30,325 nucleotides of DNA from an uncultured Bacilli bacterium (lineage in GTDB: Bacteria > Bacillota_I > Bacilli_A > RF39 > UBA660), in contig CAJUHO010000006.1 in NCBI GenBank assembly GCA_910586195.1, forward strand, positions 24,392-54,716, written 5' to 3'. Position 1 is the stretch's first letter. Each line of letters opens with the position of its first letter. A program made the translations under genes and the position numbers. This document shows positions 1 through 6,826 of this stretch, piece by piece. The notes below the pieces were generated by a model, which did no database searches, had not been told where the DNA came from, and was given only the letters and a program-made list of their open reading frames with translations.

Positions 1-1
1 A

Positions 2-301
2 CAAAGTTCAGAGCAAGAAACTGAAGAACAATCGCAAGACCAAAATTCAGAGCAACAAACTGAAGAACAAACACAGGAACAAAGTTCAGAGCAAGAAACT
101 GAAGAACAATCGCAAGACCAAAATTCAGAGCAAGAAGCTGAAGAACAAACACAAGAACAAAGTTTAGAGCAACAAACTGATGAGCAATCACAAGGCCAAA
201 ATTCAGAGCAACAAACTGATGAGCAATCACAGGAACAGAGTTCAGAGCAAGAAACTGAAGAACAATCGCAGGACCAAAATTCAGAACCAGAAATTGAAGA
301 A
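2..301 (+). repeat. 39-bp coding tandem repeat, about 7.7 copies
   Basis: Seven full 39-bp units (2-274) and a partial eighth (275-301) encode a 13-residue unit close to QSSEQETEEQSQD or QNSEQQTEEQTQE. The two versions mostly alternate, giving a 78-bp higher-order period. The array continues past the left edge. Units differ by few substitutions and no frameshifts, which implies selection on the reading frame together with recent duplication. The encoded stretch is acidic, lacks hydrophobic residues and is probably disordered. Confidence 0.95.
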
Positions 302-1081
302 AATGATTTTGATGATTTAATGAATAATTATGATGAAAATCATAGTAGAGAACAAGAAGATAAACAACATGAAGAAACACATTCAGCTAGTGATAAATTA
401 GATGATATTACTACTACAAAAATTTATAAGGTTTTAAAAAAATTAGTATCTTTAAGTTACGAAAGGTATCAAAAAGGAACATATAAATATGATAAAAAAG
501 AAATAGTTAAACACTATTTAACAAATCAAAAATTTAAGATTATAGATGATTTTGTGAGTCCTACATTTAAACCAGATGTTTATGTTTTTGATTTATCACC
601 ATCAAATAATGAATCATTAGAAATGTATGTTAATGCCATTAGCAGTGTTGCTATAAAAAATTCATTAATATATTTAACATATAATGATTGTATTTTAAGA
701 AAGCTATTAATAAAAAAAGAAAATGCTAAAAATATCGATGTCAGTAAAATAGTAAATTCTGAAATTAAATCTTATAACAATTTTGAATGTACTATTTTTA
801 ATGAATATCGTTCACTTTATGAGGAATTAAAGGATATAAAGGATAGAAAAATCTACATATTTTCTGACTTTGATATTAGCAGAGATATTTCGAAATTATC
901 TCAAGAAAATCAAAGCATAGTATGGTTTTCTACTGAAAAAGATTATGATTCTTATAATTTCTTTTATAGAGAATATCCTAGTTCATATATAGGCTATTAT
1001 GTTGAAACTTCTGGAATTGAAGATATTGAAAAATTTGTAAGAGAAAAAAATAAAAATAAATATAAAGGAAGGCTTATGTAA
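2..1081 (+). CDS. VWA-like protein with Gln/Glu-rich tandem repeat (5' partial)
   Basis: The reading frame is open from base 2, so the gene begins upstream of the window; the ATG at 320 is internal. The visible 359 residues start with about 100 residues of low-complexity repeat rich in Q, E and S, followed by an acidic linker and a globular C-terminal domain. That domain contains KPDVYVFDLSPS, where D197-L-S-P-S (counted from base 2) fits the DxSxS metal-ion-dependent adhesion site of von Willebrand A domains. It is followed by LIYLTYND and then IYIFSDFD, which resembles the later strand with the second MIDAS aspartate. VWA proteins of this kind usually bind a partner and often work with a MoxR-type AAA+ ATPase; no ATPase is visible, though one could lie upstream. 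The TAA stop overlaps the next ATG by one base, indicating translational coupling to the metallopeptidase-like gene. The VWA assignment rests on motif and strand pattern only. Confidence 0.6.
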   Translation, partial: QSSEQETEEQSQDQNSEQQTEEQTQEQSSEQETEEQSQDQNSEQEAEEQTQEQSLEQQTDEQSQGQNSEQQTDEQSQEQSSEQETEEQSQDQNSEPEIEENDFDDLMNNYDENHSREQEDKQHEETHSASDKLDDITTTKIYKVLKKLVSLSYERYQKGTYKYDKKEIVKHYLTNQKFKIIDDFVSPTFKPDVYVFDLSPSNNESLEMYVNAISSVAIKNSLIYLTYNDCILRKLLIKKENAKNIDVSKIVNSEIKSYNNFECTIFNEYRSLYEELKDIKDRKIYIFSDFDISRDISKLSQENQSIVWFSTEKDYDSYNFFYREYPSSYIGYYVETSGIEDIEKFVREKNKNKYKGRLM

Positions 1082-2079
1082 TGGATAATATTAAATTTAA
1101 TAAATTGTTAAGTGAGAAGTATTTTTTACTTAAAGACATTGCTCAAAAATACAATTATAACGAGGAATTGTTAGATATGATTACATTTATATATCTTAGT
1201 TTCTATATGGACTTTGGAAAAAATTGCGATTTTCCCTTATATGATTTATTTAATAAAGTTAAAATTATATATGACCATGGTAGTGTAGGTGAAATAGCAA
1301 TAAAGAATAATTTTGGTAAAATGCCAGTCGGAAGTGTAGCTGTTACTATTTTTATTCCTAATTTAAAAGTTTTTAAAGATTCTAATTTAAAACAAAATCC
1401 ACAAACGATATTATTAGGAACTCATGTTGAAGACTATTTAGCAACACCTGCTTTAAAACTTGAAATGTTAGCACATGAGGTTCGACATGCTTTAATGGGA
1501 TATTATAATACGAATATCCTATTAGATGAAAATACTTATTATATGAGAAGTGGCTTACAGGAAACATTTTATTTAAGAGATGATGATTCAAAGGAACACT
1601 TTTCTACTAAAAGAACTGGAACTACTTTAGATGAAATAACAAATACTTATATTACTGAACTTTTAGTTAATAGAATAATGTCTTTTGGAAAATATAAAAT
1701 CGAAAATAATAATTTAAAAAGATATTTGGATTCAATTAAAACAGGACAACCTGATGGAAAATATAGAGCTATTGGCTATAATTCCGAAGTTAAACTTTTA
1801 TATCCTCTTTTAATAAATGGAATGTTTATAAATTTAATTAATCAACATCAATTTGATGGAGAAATAGGTTTAATAAAAGAATTTATTGAAACTAACACTA
1901 GCATTTGCAATTATGAACAACTATGTGAATTATTGGATACTATTTATGATAATAATGGAAAATATCCACAAAAAGTTAAGAATAATAATGTTGATTTTGT
2001 TCATAATCATATTAACAGTATAAATTATGCAAAATCAATAGTTTTAGATATTAATAAATCCTTAGTAAAAAAAAGATGA
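1081..2079 (+). CDS. HExxH metallopeptidase-like protein
   Basis: This 332-residue protein carries a zincin signature, LAHEVRHALMGYY, with H132, E133 and H136. About 50 residues on, LDEITNTYITELL (E185, E193) offers a candidate third zinc-ligand glutamate, as in gluzincins. There is no signal peptide or membrane helix, so it should be cytosolic. The start ATG overlaps the stop of the upstream VWA-like gene (TAATG), so the two are almost certainly co-translated and probably work together. Pairing of a VWA protein with a putative metallopeptidase recalls the MoxR-associated VWA/peptidase families, but I cannot assign a named family. A hairpin terminator overlaps the stop codon. Substrate and catalytic activity are unknown. 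Confidence 0.6.
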   Translation: MDNIKFNKLLSEKYFLLKDIAQKYNYNEELLDMITFIYLSFYMDFGKNCDFPLYDLFNKVKIIYDHGSVGEIAIKNNFGKMPVGSVAVTIFIPNLKVFKDSNLKQNPQTILLGTHVEDYLATPALKLEMLAHEVRHALMGYYNTNILLDENTYYMRSGLQETFYLRDDDSKEHFSTKRTGTTLDEITNTYITELLVNRIMSFGKYKIENNNLKRYLDSIKTGQPDGKYRAIGYNSEVKLLYPLLINGMFINLINQHQFDGEIGLIKEFIETNTSICNYEQLCELLDTIYDNNGKYPQKVKNNNVDFVHNHINSINYAKSIVLDINKSLVKKR

Positions 2080-2121
2080 TTTGATTGACTGGGTTATCTC
2101 TCAAAATCATCTTTATTTTTT
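2072..2121. terminator. Bidirectional intrinsic terminator
   Basis: A perfect 11-bp stem (AAAGATGATTT at 2072-2082 with AAATCATCTTT at 2104-2114) is followed by ATTTTTT on the plus strand. On the minus strand it is followed by a run of T (complement of the A run before 2072). It can end the VWA/metallopeptidase unit from the left and the lysR/small-ORF unit from the right. Confidence 0.8.
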
Positions 2122-2231
2122 AAATTATTTTGTATTATATCGATATCATTATCATCAAGTATATCTTCATCGTATAAGTCATTTATAAAATCATCATATT
2201 CATTCTTAGGAAGACTAATATAGTCTTGCAT
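2094..2231 (-). CDS. Small acidic protein, 45 residues
   Basis: This short frame starts with MQDYISLPKNEYDDF and ends KNKDDFER. It has a GAGGTG ribosome binding site seven bases before its ATG at 2231. It lies 21 bases downstream of lysR on the same strand and so is probably co-transcribed with it. About a third of the residues are Asp or Glu; there is no membrane segment or cysteine. The last codons form one arm of the shared terminator stem. I do not recognise the family. The ribosome binding site, spacing and lack of other content support it as a gene, but its size leaves doubt. Confidence 0.5.
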   Translation of the reverse strand: MQDYISLPKNEYDDFINDLYDEDILDDNDIDIIQNNLKNKDDFER

Positions 2232-2252
2232 AAAGTACACCTCTATCTATAA

Positions 2253-3155
2253 TCATTCTTTATTATTCTTATCGATTGCATTTATAAATTCTGTAATGTA
2301 TTTACTATTAAAATTTTTTTTATTAAAGGCTATTCCAATTTGTCTTGATGGTATCTGATAGTCTAGTTTTAATTCAAATAGTTCTCCTTTCTCTAACTCA
2401 TTCAAAATGTGATTTCTATTTATAAATCCAATTCCTAGTCCTGCTTTTACAAAGGATAAAACTAAATCATAACTTTCTAATTCATAACTATTATTTAATA
2501 CTATTTTATTTTTTTTACATATAGAGTTTAAGAACTTTCTTGAAGAAGACACATCAGATTGTAGAACTAATGGAAGAACAGTTAAATCTGTAATACTAAT
2601 TTTTTTTCCTTTTAAATTACTATAGAAATTTGAATTTGCTACAAATACATCTTGTGTAGTTTCAATAATCTTATAATCTAAATTTTCATCTATTTGTACA
2701 GGCATATTAAATAATACCAACTCTAATATATTATCATGCAATTTATTTAAAAGTTCAGATGTTATTCCTCTATTTATTTCTATTTTTATATTCGGATATT
2801 TCTCTTTAAAAACTTTAAATCCCTCCAAAGCATTATGCTTTAATAAAGTAGTGCCTCCACCAATTCTTATTGTTTTTATTTCTTTGGAATCGAATTCATC
2901 TAATAATCTTTTACAATTATTTAAACATTCTATACTATTTTTTATGTTTTGAAACAATTCCTCTCCAGCACTTGTTAATTCCATACCTCTAGATGTTCTA
3001 TAAAATAAAGTTATATTTAGTTCATTTTCTAATTTTTTTATTGTTTGAGTTATAGCGGGTTGTGAAATAAGCAATATTTCAGATGCTTTGGTAATATTTT
3101 TAGTTTTGGCGACGTAATAAAATACTTTGTATAACTCGAAATTTATATTTTCCAC
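2253..3155 (-). CDS. LysR-family transcriptional regulator
   Basis: The 300-residue product has the typical LysR layout. An N-terminal winged helix-turn-helix covers about residues 1-65, with motifs KASEILLISQPAITQTIKKL and LFYRTSRGMELTSAG. A periplasmic-binding-protein-like effector domain fills the rest. I chose the GTG at 3155 because AAGAGGTGG lies seven bases upstream; an in-frame ATG at 3200 would add 15 residues but lacks a good site. It is divergent from coaE, with overlapping promoters between them, so it may regulate the CoA/hydrolase operon and itself. The effector is unknown. Confidence 0.9.
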   Translation of the reverse strand: MENINFELYKVFYYVAKTKNITKASEILLISQPAITQTIKKLENELNITLFYRTSRGMELTSAGEELFQNIKNSIECLNNCKRLLDEFDSKEIKTIRIGGGTTLLKHNALEGFKVFKEKYPNIKIEINRGITSELLNKLHDNILELVLFNMPVQIDENLDYKIIETTQDVFVANSNFYSNLKGKKISITDLTVLPLVLQSDVSSSRKFLNSICKKNKIVLNNSYELESYDLVLSFVKAGLGIGFINRNHILNELEKGELFELKLDYQIPSRQIGIAFNKKNFNSKYITEFINAIDKNNKE

Positions 3156-3171
3156 GATATAACCACCTCTT

Positions 3172-3182
3172 ATATCAGATAT
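3172..3182. promoter_or_regulatory. Candidate LysR operator
   Basis: ATATCAGATAT is a perfect 11-bp palindrome in the lysR leader, between its -10 and its start codon. A site here would suit autoregulation. It is a short AT-rich palindrome, so chance is possible. Confidence 0.3.
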
Positions 3183-3199
3183 CAAATACTCGCATTTCA

Positions 3200-3228
3200 A
3201 TTATATCACTTTGTGGAGTATAATGCAA
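3200..3228 (-). promoter_or_regulatory. lysR promoter
   Basis: On the minus strand TTGCAT (3228-3223) and TATAAT (3205-3200) are 17 bp apart, with TGA just before the -10 making it an extended -10. It drives lysR and overlaps the -10 of the divergent coaE promoter. Confidence 0.7.
3219..3224 (+). promoter_or_regulatory. coaE operon -10 element
   Basis: TATAAT lies 22 bases before the coaE start. The -35 position holds only a weak match (TTCAAT, 3196-3201), so an activator such as the divergent LysR protein could be needed. Confidence 0.5.
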
Positions 3229-3245
3229 TTAGAGAGGTGATAACA

Positions 3246-3821
3246 ATGTTAATTACAATAACAGGAGCATCTGGAAGTGGAAAAAGTTCTATTTCAGAAT
3301 TCCTATGCTCATTAGATAAAAATATTGTTCATTTAAATATTGATACAGTTGGACATAAAGTATTAGAAATGCCAGAAATAAGAAAAGTTATTTCTGAAAG
3401 GTTTAATTTAAATATAAAAGAAGATAAAATAAATAGAAAAGAATTAGGTGATTTAGTTTTTAATAATCATCAAAATATGAAACAACTATCAGACATTACT
3501 TGGGACGTTATGGAAAATATAATCGATAATTTCATAGAAGAAAATAAAAATAAAATAATAATTCTTGATTGGATACTTATTCCAAAAACAAAATATTTTA
3601 ACATTTCAAATACTAATATTTTAGTACAATCCGATTTCAATACAAGAATGAAAAGAGCAACTCAAAGAGATGCAATAAATGAAAGTGCATTTAAAGAAAG
3701 AGAACAAGCAACATTAGATTTTACTAGAAATGATTTCGATTACATTATAGAAAACTATGATATTAAACAAACGAGGAAAGAGGTGAAAAAAATTTATGAT
3801 GAGAGTATTATATCCAGGTAG
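3246..3821 (+). CDS. coaE: Dephospho-CoA kinase-like protein
   Basis: This 191-residue P-loop kinase would phosphorylate the 3'-hydroxyl of dephospho-CoA, the last step of CoA synthesis. It begins MLITITGASGSGKSS, a Walker A loop. IDTVGHKVLEMPEIRKVI then corresponds to the CoaE region after the first strand, followed by INRKELGDLVFNN and a lid-like segment with TQRDAINESAFKEREQ. It is divergent: IDTVGH replaces the usual DAD-xxH, and ILDWILIP stands where VxDxPLLFE is normal. The start at 3246 has GAGAGGTG six bases upstream; an earlier in-frame ATG at 3213 lies upstream of the -10. It overlaps coaD by 26 bp. The overlap with the CoA-pathway partner strengthens the call. Confidence 0.8.
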   Translation: MLITITGASGSGKSSISEFLCSLDKNIVHLNIDTVGHKVLEMPEIRKVISERFNLNIKEDKINRKELGDLVFNNHQNMKQLSDITWDVMENIIDNFIEENKNKIIILDWILIPKTKYFNISNTNILVQSDFNTRMKRATQRDAINESAFKEREQATLDFTRNDFDYIIENYDIKQTRKEVKKIYDESIISR

Positions 3822-4287
3822 TTTTGATCCTATAACAAAAGGACACATGAATATTGTCGACCAAGCCACACAACTTTTTGATGAAGTAATTATAGCAGTT
3901 TTGCAAAATCCAATTAAAAAGAGTTCTTTTTTCACATTGAAAGAACGATTAGAAATATTAAACAAATTATATTGTAATAATCCTAAAGTCAAATTAATAA
4001 CTAGCACTGATACTTCAACTGATTTAGCATTAGAACATGATTGTAAAGCAATATTAAGAGGGCTTAGAGGTATAAATGATTTTGAATATGAAAAACAACT
4101 TGCAGGGATAAATAGAGATATTAGTGATAATCAAGTAAATACAATATGCTTATTTGCCGACCAAGGGTTACAAACTGTATCATCAAGTGTTGTTAAGGAG
4201 ATATTCTATTTAAATAAAAATATTTCAAAATATGTTGATCCTATAGTAGAGGAAAAAATGATTTTAAAAGGAGAGCAAAATAAATGA
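3796..4287 (+). CDS. coaD: Phosphopantetheine adenylyltransferase
   Basis: CoaD transfers AMP from ATP to 4'-phosphopantetheine, giving dephospho-CoA, the substrate of the preceding gene's product. At 163 residues it has the usual family length. Motifs are YPGSFDPITKGHMNIV (nucleotidyltransferase TxGH with H18), the LKERLEIL segment, AILRGLRGINDFEYE (substrate loop) and QTVSSSVVKEI near the end. Two ATGs (3796, 3799) follow GAGGTG; 3796 is used here, 3799 is equally possible. It overlaps coaE by 26 bp and the next gene by four (ATGA). In B. subtilis coaD and coaE are not adjacent, so this compact pairing is unusual. Confidence 0.93.
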   Translation: MMRVLYPGSFDPITKGHMNIVDQATQLFDEVIIAVLQNPIKKSSFFTLKERLEILNKLYCNNPKVKLITSTDTSTDLALEHDCKAILRGLRGINDFEYEKQLAGINRDISDNQVNTICLFADQGLQTVSSSVVKEIFYLNKNISKYVDPIVEEKMILKGEQNK

Positions 4288-5045
4288 TTTTAAAAATATT
4301 AGGGAGTGTTTCACCATATTCAAAAGGGGATAATAACTGTGTAGGTTACCTAACTTATGATACTGATAATAATCAAAAAATTTTATTAGATTGTGGTAAT
4401 GGTATAACAAGTTTAATGAAATTTCCAAACGATTTAGAAGATTTGACTATTATAATTAGTCATTTACATAAGGATCACTATGCTGATTTAAGCGCTATTG
4501 CATATGCCAGTTATGTCTACCATAATTTAAGTCTATTAAATAGTAAGATTAAGGTTTATATTCCAAATAGCAAAGATTTAGAAGACTATCATTATTTGAT
4601 AAACTATGGTACAGAAAACTATATGGATTTTTATGTATATGATGAAAAAACTAATTTAAATATCAATGGCATGAATGTTTCTTTTTATCAAACACAACAC
4701 AATATAAAAACTTTTGCTATGAATATAATTAAAGGAAACATAAAATTGTCCTATTCAGCAGATACTGGATTTGATGAAACCATTTCATTATTTTTTCAAA
4801 ATGCCGATATATTGATATGTGAATCAAGTTTTTTAAAACATCAAAAAAATGGGAATATGAATCATTTGAGTGCTGAAGAAGCTGCGATGATAGCTAAAAA
4901 AAGCAATGTCAAAAAATTAATTTTAAGCCATTTTTGGCCAGAAATAAATAAATTAAGTTATTTTAATGAAGCAAAAAATATATTTAAAAATGTCGAGGTA
5001 GCATCTGAAAATAAAGAATACATTCTAAAAAGAGTCTACAAATAA
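4284..5045 (+). CDS. Metallo-beta-lactamase-fold hydrolase
   Basis: The 253-residue protein has the MBL metal-binding signature HLHKDHYAD (H60, H62, D64, H65), a later histidine in TQHNIKTFAM, a metal-bridging aspartate in SADTGFDE, and a final histidine in LILSHFWPE. The layout resembles RNase Z-like/PhnP-like single-domain MBL proteins (the ILLDCGNG strand near residue 33-40 is typical). No signal peptide is present. It overlaps coaD by four bases, so it is the third gene of the CoA operon. The substrate is unknown; a phosphodiester or CoA-thioester related compound is only a guess from context. Confidence 0.85.
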   Translation: MILKILGSVSPYSKGDNNCVGYLTYDTDNNQKILLDCGNGITSLMKFPNDLEDLTIIISHLHKDHYADLSAIAYASYVYHNLSLLNSKIKVYIPNSKDLEDYHYLINYGTENYMDFYVYDEKTNLNINGMNVSFYQTQHNIKTFAMNIIKGNIKLSYSADTGFDETISLFFQNADILICESSFLKHQKNGNMNHLSAEEAAMIAKKSNVKKLILSHFWPEINKLSYFNEAKNIFKNVEVASENKEYILKRVYK

Positions 5046-5057
5046 ATCAATATAGGG

Positions 5058-5097
5058 GATAGAGAAGTAGTTTTACTTACCTCTCTATCTTATTTAT
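5058..5097 (+). terminator. Terminator of coaE-coaD-MBL operon
   Basis: GATAGAGAAGTA (5058-5069) pairs with TACCTCTCTATC (5078-5089) with one mismatch, around an 8-base loop. It is followed by TTATTTATTT. It lies 12 bases after the hydrolase stop codon. Confidence 0.75.
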
Positions 5098-5105
5098 TTA
5101 CATAC

Positions 5106-5663
5106 CTATTTCAAAATCATCTTTATCTTTATCATTATTGTTTTTTTAAAATAATTAGGAACATCTGCATAATCAAATAATTCATTTTCTTTTGTTGACT
5201 CATTACCAATTTGTAGTAGTTTTCTAAAAAATTTCTTTATAACCTCTAAAATAGTATCTATATAGTTTCTTAATTTATTATTTTCTTGTAATGGATTACT
5301 ATTTCTAGTTTTTAATGATTTAATCTCTCTTTGGTATTTTTGATTTTCTTTTTCTAAAGAACTATAACTATCAACATAATTATTTATTTCATTGAACACT
5401 TCATTTATTTTAGGTTGTATTTCCATAATTTTTTTAGATTCATTTATGACTTTATGCATAGTATCAAAAGTATCTTTTTCTACTAAATTATGTTTCTTAT
5501 CAAAAGGAATTATTTTAGTAGTTTCCAATTGTTTATCTAATTCATTCATAATTTTATCAAGTCTATCGTTTCTAACATTTAAGTTTTGTTCTAATTTTAT
5601 ATTATAATCTTCAATAATTGCTTTAAAATAAAATAAATCATAAACTCTATTATTGTGTGTCAT
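5106..5663 (-). pseudogene. C-terminal remnant of MobV-type relaxase
   Basis: The 185-residue frame is a lysine- and glutamate-rich coiled-coil protein. It contains stretches resembling the C-terminal region of Pre/MobV plasmid-mobilisation relaxases (TFDTMHKVINESKKIMEIQP, SLEKENQKYQREIKSLKTRN, then a hydrophobic IDTILEVIKKFFRKLLQIGN segment). The N-terminal catalytic relaxase domain with its histidine motif is absent. It starts at ATG 5663 inside the stop of a 49-codon frame (ATGA overlap). I read it as the tail of a relaxase left by deletion, which marks mobile-element ancestry; a still-translated accessory protein is possible. The family call comes from remembered similarity of the C-terminal motifs. 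Confidence 0.6.
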
Positions 5664-5809
5664 TTGGTATATACTAGATTTGTTTTATCAATCTTTCTAA
5701 TATTACCATTAATAATGGTAGGTGTTATTTTAGCAAACTCACAAATAAACTCAATTTTCTTCTTTAACTCTTGTTCAATAGGTAGTTCTTCCTTAATAAT
5801 ATTTACCAT
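5660..5809 (-). CDS. Short hypothetical frame, 49 residues
   Basis: Starting at ATG 5809, this encodes MVNIIKEELPIEQEL and ends in KTNLVYTK, stopping in an ATGA overlap with the MobV-like frame. No clear ribosome binding site precedes it. It could be a remnant of the same mobile element gene in a shifted frame or a small independent protein. I do not recognise it. Confidence 0.35.
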   Translation of the reverse strand: MVNIIKEELPIEQELKKKIEFICEFAKITPTIINGNIRKIDKTNLVYTK

Positions 5810-5845
5810 AGTTTCAATCTTTTCTTAAAAGGAATTAGTTCTTAA

Positions 5846-5878
5846 ACAACAAAAAACTAATCCAAATTTGAATTAGTT
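5846..5878 (-). terminator. Terminator of tRNA-Gly
   Basis: AACTAAT (5855-5861) and ATTAGTT (5872-5878) flank a near-palindromic AAATTT core. On the minus strand the stem is followed by TTTTTTGTTG, 40 bases past the tRNA 3' end. Confidence 0.7.
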
Positions 5879-5917
5879 ATTTATTCTTAACTCGAAAAGT
5901 TCGAGCAGATTTCACTA

Positions 5918-5991
5918 TGGAGCGGATGAGGAGAATCGAACTCCCGTAGTTAGCTTGGAAGGCTAAGGTTCTACCATTAAACTACATCCGC
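5918..5991 (-). tRNA. tRNA-Gly (anticodon TCC)
   Basis: The minus strand folds as a complete cloverleaf. The acceptor stem is GCGGATG/CATCCGC, the D arm lies in GTTTAATGGTAGAAC, the anticodon stem TTAGC/GCTAA holds loop CTTCCAA (anticodon TCC), and the T arm GGGAG-TTCGATT-CTCCT has one G-U pair. The discriminator base is T and CCA is encoded, giving 74 nt. Its 3' end points at the MobV remnant, the orientation expected when an element integrates into a tRNA 3' end. Confidence 0.97.
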
Positions 5992-6009
5992 AATTAGTAG
6001 ACATTTACA

Positions 6010-6037
6010 ATTATACTAAATCTTATTGAAAAGTCAA
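6010..6037 (-). promoter_or_regulatory. tRNA-Gly promoter
   Basis: On the minus strand TTGACT (6037-6032) and a perfect TATAAT (6015-6010) are 16 bp apart. The tRNA 5' end follows 18 bases after the -10. Confidence 0.85.
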
Positions 6038-6512
6038 TAGTTTTATGAATTTTTTTCTATTTCATGAATTATTATTTGGAAGTTCATTTTTAATTAAATA
6101 TAATATACCATATTCCTATGTAGATATTGCTCATAATAATAATTGATTGGAAATTCTGAAAGGTTAGGGGGTAATCCTAGAGGGATATTAAGGTAAAGGA
6201 AGTTAGAAGAAACGGATTACTCTTTAGATATCCAATTCAAATATGATATACAGATTATCCCAAAAAGATTGATGCTAATCTTGTTAGCTCTAAAAGAGAT
6301 ATAATGATGAATTTGATAGAATAAATCATTACTTATTTTGGATATCTGTTATATGTTCATAGGAATCTATGGGAGGTCCACCCATTGAGATAATACTAAT
6401 TATTTTAACTGACATAATCCTTGCGTGAGTGATATAGAAGGTATCTATTTTTTTTTAAAACTACTGGTGAAGGGGGATATATTTCTATAATTTCTATGTA
6501 TCTAATCAAAAA

Positions 6513-6704
6513 ACTAATATAAACAGGCAAATTAGGAAATTTTTTCCAAAGGGTAAATCTATAGATTATTTACCTGAATGTGATACTTAAAAAAATAATT
6601 TAGTATTACTGGACACACCAATTAAATCCTTAGATGAAGATCTTCCTAAAGAAACTTTTAAGGTTGTTTATGGGGAAGACTTATTCTATAAAAGATTCAC
6701 ATAA
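6513..6704 (+). pseudogene. IS30-like transposase relic (C-terminal part)
   Basis: One frame reads TNINRQIRKFFPKGKSIDYL, an internal TAA after DT, then LDTPIKSLDEDLPKETF and VVYGEDLFYKRF before stop. The first part resembles the IS30-family end of the DDE domain (N-x-x-IRRFxPKG) and the second the terminal TPxEAFxxVYGE segment. The rest of the gene and its inverted repeats are not recognisable. The assignment is from remembered family motifs. Confidence 0.5.
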
Positions 6705-6826
6705 ATAATAATTAACTGTTTAGAAACAAAAATGGAAATAAGCTTAATATTAGAGAGAATAAATATTTGTGAAGAATAATTAGCAAAGATTGATTTTTAA
6801 TATCATATACTTTTGTAGGTGATAGT

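Larger units (their letters stand above)
5992..6826. other. Decayed intergenic region of about 830 bp
   Basis: Apart from the tRNA promoter at the left and the IS30-like relic (6513-6704), this stretch has frequent stops in all frames and no frame with a convincing ribosome binding site. Short fragments such as 6251-6325 look once-coding but I cannot name them. It is best read as degraded mobile DNA between the island and the core region. Confidence 0.6.

Noticed and set aside
2..301. Possible CRISPR array from regular repeats
   Set aside because: The 39-bp units are contiguous with no unique spacers, and they stay in one open frame; this is a coding tandem repeat.
320..322. ATG as the start of the VWA-like gene
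   Set aside because: The frame is open from base 2 through the repeats and no ribosome binding site precedes this ATG, so it is internal.
3714..4007. 97-codon minus-strand frame
   Set aside because: It lies opposite coaE and coaD, which have clear family motifs; no ribosome binding site or family signal supports it.
5392..5607. 71-codon plus-strand frame
   Set aside because: It is antisense to the MobV-like coiled coil; its hydrophobic composition is what reversing a Lys/Glu/Asn-rich gene produces.
5891..5905. CTCGAA/TTCGAG inverted repeat just past the tRNA 3' end as an integrase core site
   Set aside because: Only six base pairs with a three-base loop; no matching repeat elsewhere in the window and no integrase gene, so it stays unassigned.
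6251..6470. Short frames between the tRNA and the IS30-like relic, including a minus-strand MSVKIISI peptide
   Set aside because: All are under about 35 codons, interrupted by stops, and without ribosome binding sites; I could not name a family.
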